DNA from: Stentor coeruleus
Lineage: Eukaryota; Ciliophora; Heterotrichea; Heterotrichida; Stentoridae
Assembly (NCBI GenBank): GCA_001970955.1
Contig: MPUH01000371.1
Coordinates: 1 to 60,050, forward strand
Direction of reading: 5' to 3'
Length of the DNA: 60,050 nucleotides
The notes under the pieces were generated by a model. The model made no database searches. It was not told the origin of the DNA and was given only the letters and a program-made list of their open reading frames with translations. The position numbers and the translations under genes are program-made. Every line of letters begins with the position of its first letter. Within the stretch, counting starts at the first letter, position 1. This document shows positions 58,519 to 60,050 of the stretch, in pieces.

Positions 58519-60050
58519 TAAATAATTAATGATAATAAGAAATCAGCAAAGTTATAAAGTGGATAATTTTTTATGTTAAAAAAAAAATTTGATACACTTC
58601 ATTTTTGTAGCTTTTTTAGTTTGAATATAGTGTTATTTGATTTTTATAAAGGGTACTTAAGGGGTTTTTTTGTATAGTTTATAAAGTTTAATTATATGGT
58701 TTTATAAAATTATATAAGGAGGATTATGGGATATTATAAAAACAACTTGAAAAAAGAAAATTTTGTTTAAGGTAGAGAAAAGGTGTATTAATAATTATTG
58801 ATTACAATTAATAACATAATAACTTATTTTGAAAAATCAGGTAGTTTATAAATTTTCATTATTTTGAGGTAAAATTATGTTGATTGTTATGATTAAAATT
58901 AATATAAAAATAGTGCTAATATCATAGTTTTTAAGTATTTAAATGGTATCAAAATTTATCTTGTGTATCGAGTCAAAGATTAAATTCCAGCAATTTTATG
59001 CAGATTTACTCCGGCAATTTTTCGGGTGTACATATATTAAAGGTTCAACAGCCAGAGAAAAGAGATTTCATATCAGTTTTACAAAAATAAAACTATATAA
59101 AATTATAATATGCCATATAAAAAACACAAGGAATTCACAATAATATATTCAGCAGAATGGGCATATTTAGAAGTAAAACCTTACCTTCTTTAATAAAATA
59201 CTGGTTCTGTTAAAGTGCATCCTAATTATAATCAGCAACAAAATTAACGAATTTATTATAAGTGTTGATCCTAATCTTATTGATGAAATTTTTATAATCA
59301 TCCCAGGGACATTTGTCTTGATTAACTTTAAACTTTTTTAACTTTAATGTGTATAGAGCAACCTAAAATAAGTTGTTAGCTAACTTGGAATATGAGATAT
59401 AAACTGTATATTTCAATAGAATACATTACATGAAAATTTTTACCATGGTAAGTAATAGTATATGGAGTAAAAAGCTTAAGGGGAGAAATAAAATAGCATA
59501 TAAAATTCAAAAGGGCTAGAATACATCAGAGATCTCTTTTTTGATTTTATAAACTTTCCAAGTTATTAGACTTTAAAGGCTTCTTTTATCATATTTATTA
59601 TGTGTACTCATACATTAAAACTTAAATCTAATGGAGCTCTATAATGTTAGGCTTGGAAAAAATTCCTCAGGCCAAAGAATTGCAGCAATAATAATATTTT
59701 ATACGCATACCCATAAAAGTAAGAGTTATTTAAGCTTATAGGTATTACTTAATTTTTATTACTATTGTATAGTAGCTGAGTTTTCTTTGAATTATTATCT
59801 AAATGTTATGAGTCTTATATAATTAGAATGAGTCTGGGATGTAAATAGAATTATTTAAGTTTTTATATACAAATAAAGTGTAATTATACCCAAAGTGCTT
59901 AAGAAGAATTTGTATATAAGGAAAAATGTGGCTTCATATAATTATTTAGAATAGAGAAGACTCATTAGAAAACTAGGTGATTAGGTTAAATTTTAAGACT
60001 TTTTGTGATTCGGCTAGTTTATTGATGATAATTCTCGCAAAAGACTTANT
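58519..60050. other. Gene-free right edge
   Basis: 1.5 kb of AT-rich sequence. A short frame near 59236-59342 looks mildly coding-like but has no ATG or recognisable family. The N at 60049 is probably another assembly join. Nothing else is seen. Confidence 0.5.

Noticed and set aside
58943..59143. 66-codon plus-strand frame
   Set aside because: No domain and an isolated position in a stop-rich region; not distinguishable from chance.
59236..59342. Mildly coding-like patch at the right edge
   Set aside because: No ATG, no family and short; not separable from chance.
1..60050. tRNA genes, CRISPR arrays, bacterial operons, intact transposons
   Set aside because: No T-loop GGTTCRANNCC with matching arms was seen, no regularly spaced direct repeats, and all recognisable genes are eukaryotic with no intact transposase.
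1..60050. Blepharisma-type code (UGA = Trp)
   Set aside because: Long conserved proteins contain only TGG for Trp and no in-frame TGA, which would be unlikely if UGA encoded Trp at appreciable frequency.

Overview
The window looks like macronuclear DNA of a heterotrich ciliate, most likely Stentor or a close relative. It is eukaryotic: cytosolic uL23, UBE2H, WASH-complex strumpellin, CDC16/APC6, FEN1, cysteinyl-tRNA synthetase, tubulin-ligase-like, CDPK and CEP83-like proteins are encoded. It is very AT-rich and gene-dense. Six introns could be placed from the reading frames, and all are exactly 15 nt with GT..AG ends. Tryptophan is TGG throughout long frames, and all three standard stops are used (about 19 TAA, 7 TAG, 2 TGA in the models given here). 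A 15-nt intron combined with an unreassigned code is the known Stentor pattern. Blepharisma, which reads UGA as Trp, fits less well. The species call is inference.

Layout. 1-8.4 kb: a secreted protein of seven LNR modules, UBE2H, a tubulin tyrosine ligase-like enzyme, uL23 and a RING protein. 8.6-24.9 kb: a run of minus-strand genes (strumpellin, an LRR/coiled-coil protein, a CDPK, CDC16, a coiled-coil protein, a WD40-LamG protein), then a small plus-strand unknown. 24.9-32.9 kb: an 8-kb stretch with no recognisable protein gene. 32.9-44.9 kb: a tail-anchored coiled-coil protein, a transposase remnant, a stand-alone lysine-ketoglutarate reductase, an unknown two-exon gene, CARS, a kinase-like/zinc-finger/SPRY protein, a BET-type bromodomain protein and a DHHC protein. 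45-60 kb: a CEP83-like coiled coil, three small genes (one twin-CX9C), a CDPK-family pseudokinase, a small hidden two-exon gene head-to-head with a WD40-TRP channel fusion, a frameshifted coiled-coil gene, a decayed frame, an RNA candidate, FEN1 and a gene-free end.

The most unexpected signal is in the 8-kb gene-free stretch. Six copies of a 67-69 bp module begin with AAAGATAT and end with its reverse complement ATATCTTT at nearly constant spacing. Five contain GTTAC in the interior, and two carry perfect 9-12 bp hairpins built on ATGTAAC/GTTACAT. The same stretch contains a GC-richer segment of about 100 nt that folds into a closed multi-hairpin shape (29290-29392). I know of no described family that matches these modules.

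The genes do not form one pathway. Themes that recur are ciliary and microtubule biology (TTLL, CEP83-like), calcium signalling (one apparently active CDPK, one catalytically dead relative, one TRP-like channel fused to WD40 repeats) and ubiquitin/cell cycle (UBE2H, RING, CDC16). Gene spacing is extreme: 13 bp between two divergent start codons, and 28 and 48 bp between a stop and the next same-strand start. Two single Ns sit beside exact 36- and 43-bp duplications and are best read as unmerged assembly joins.
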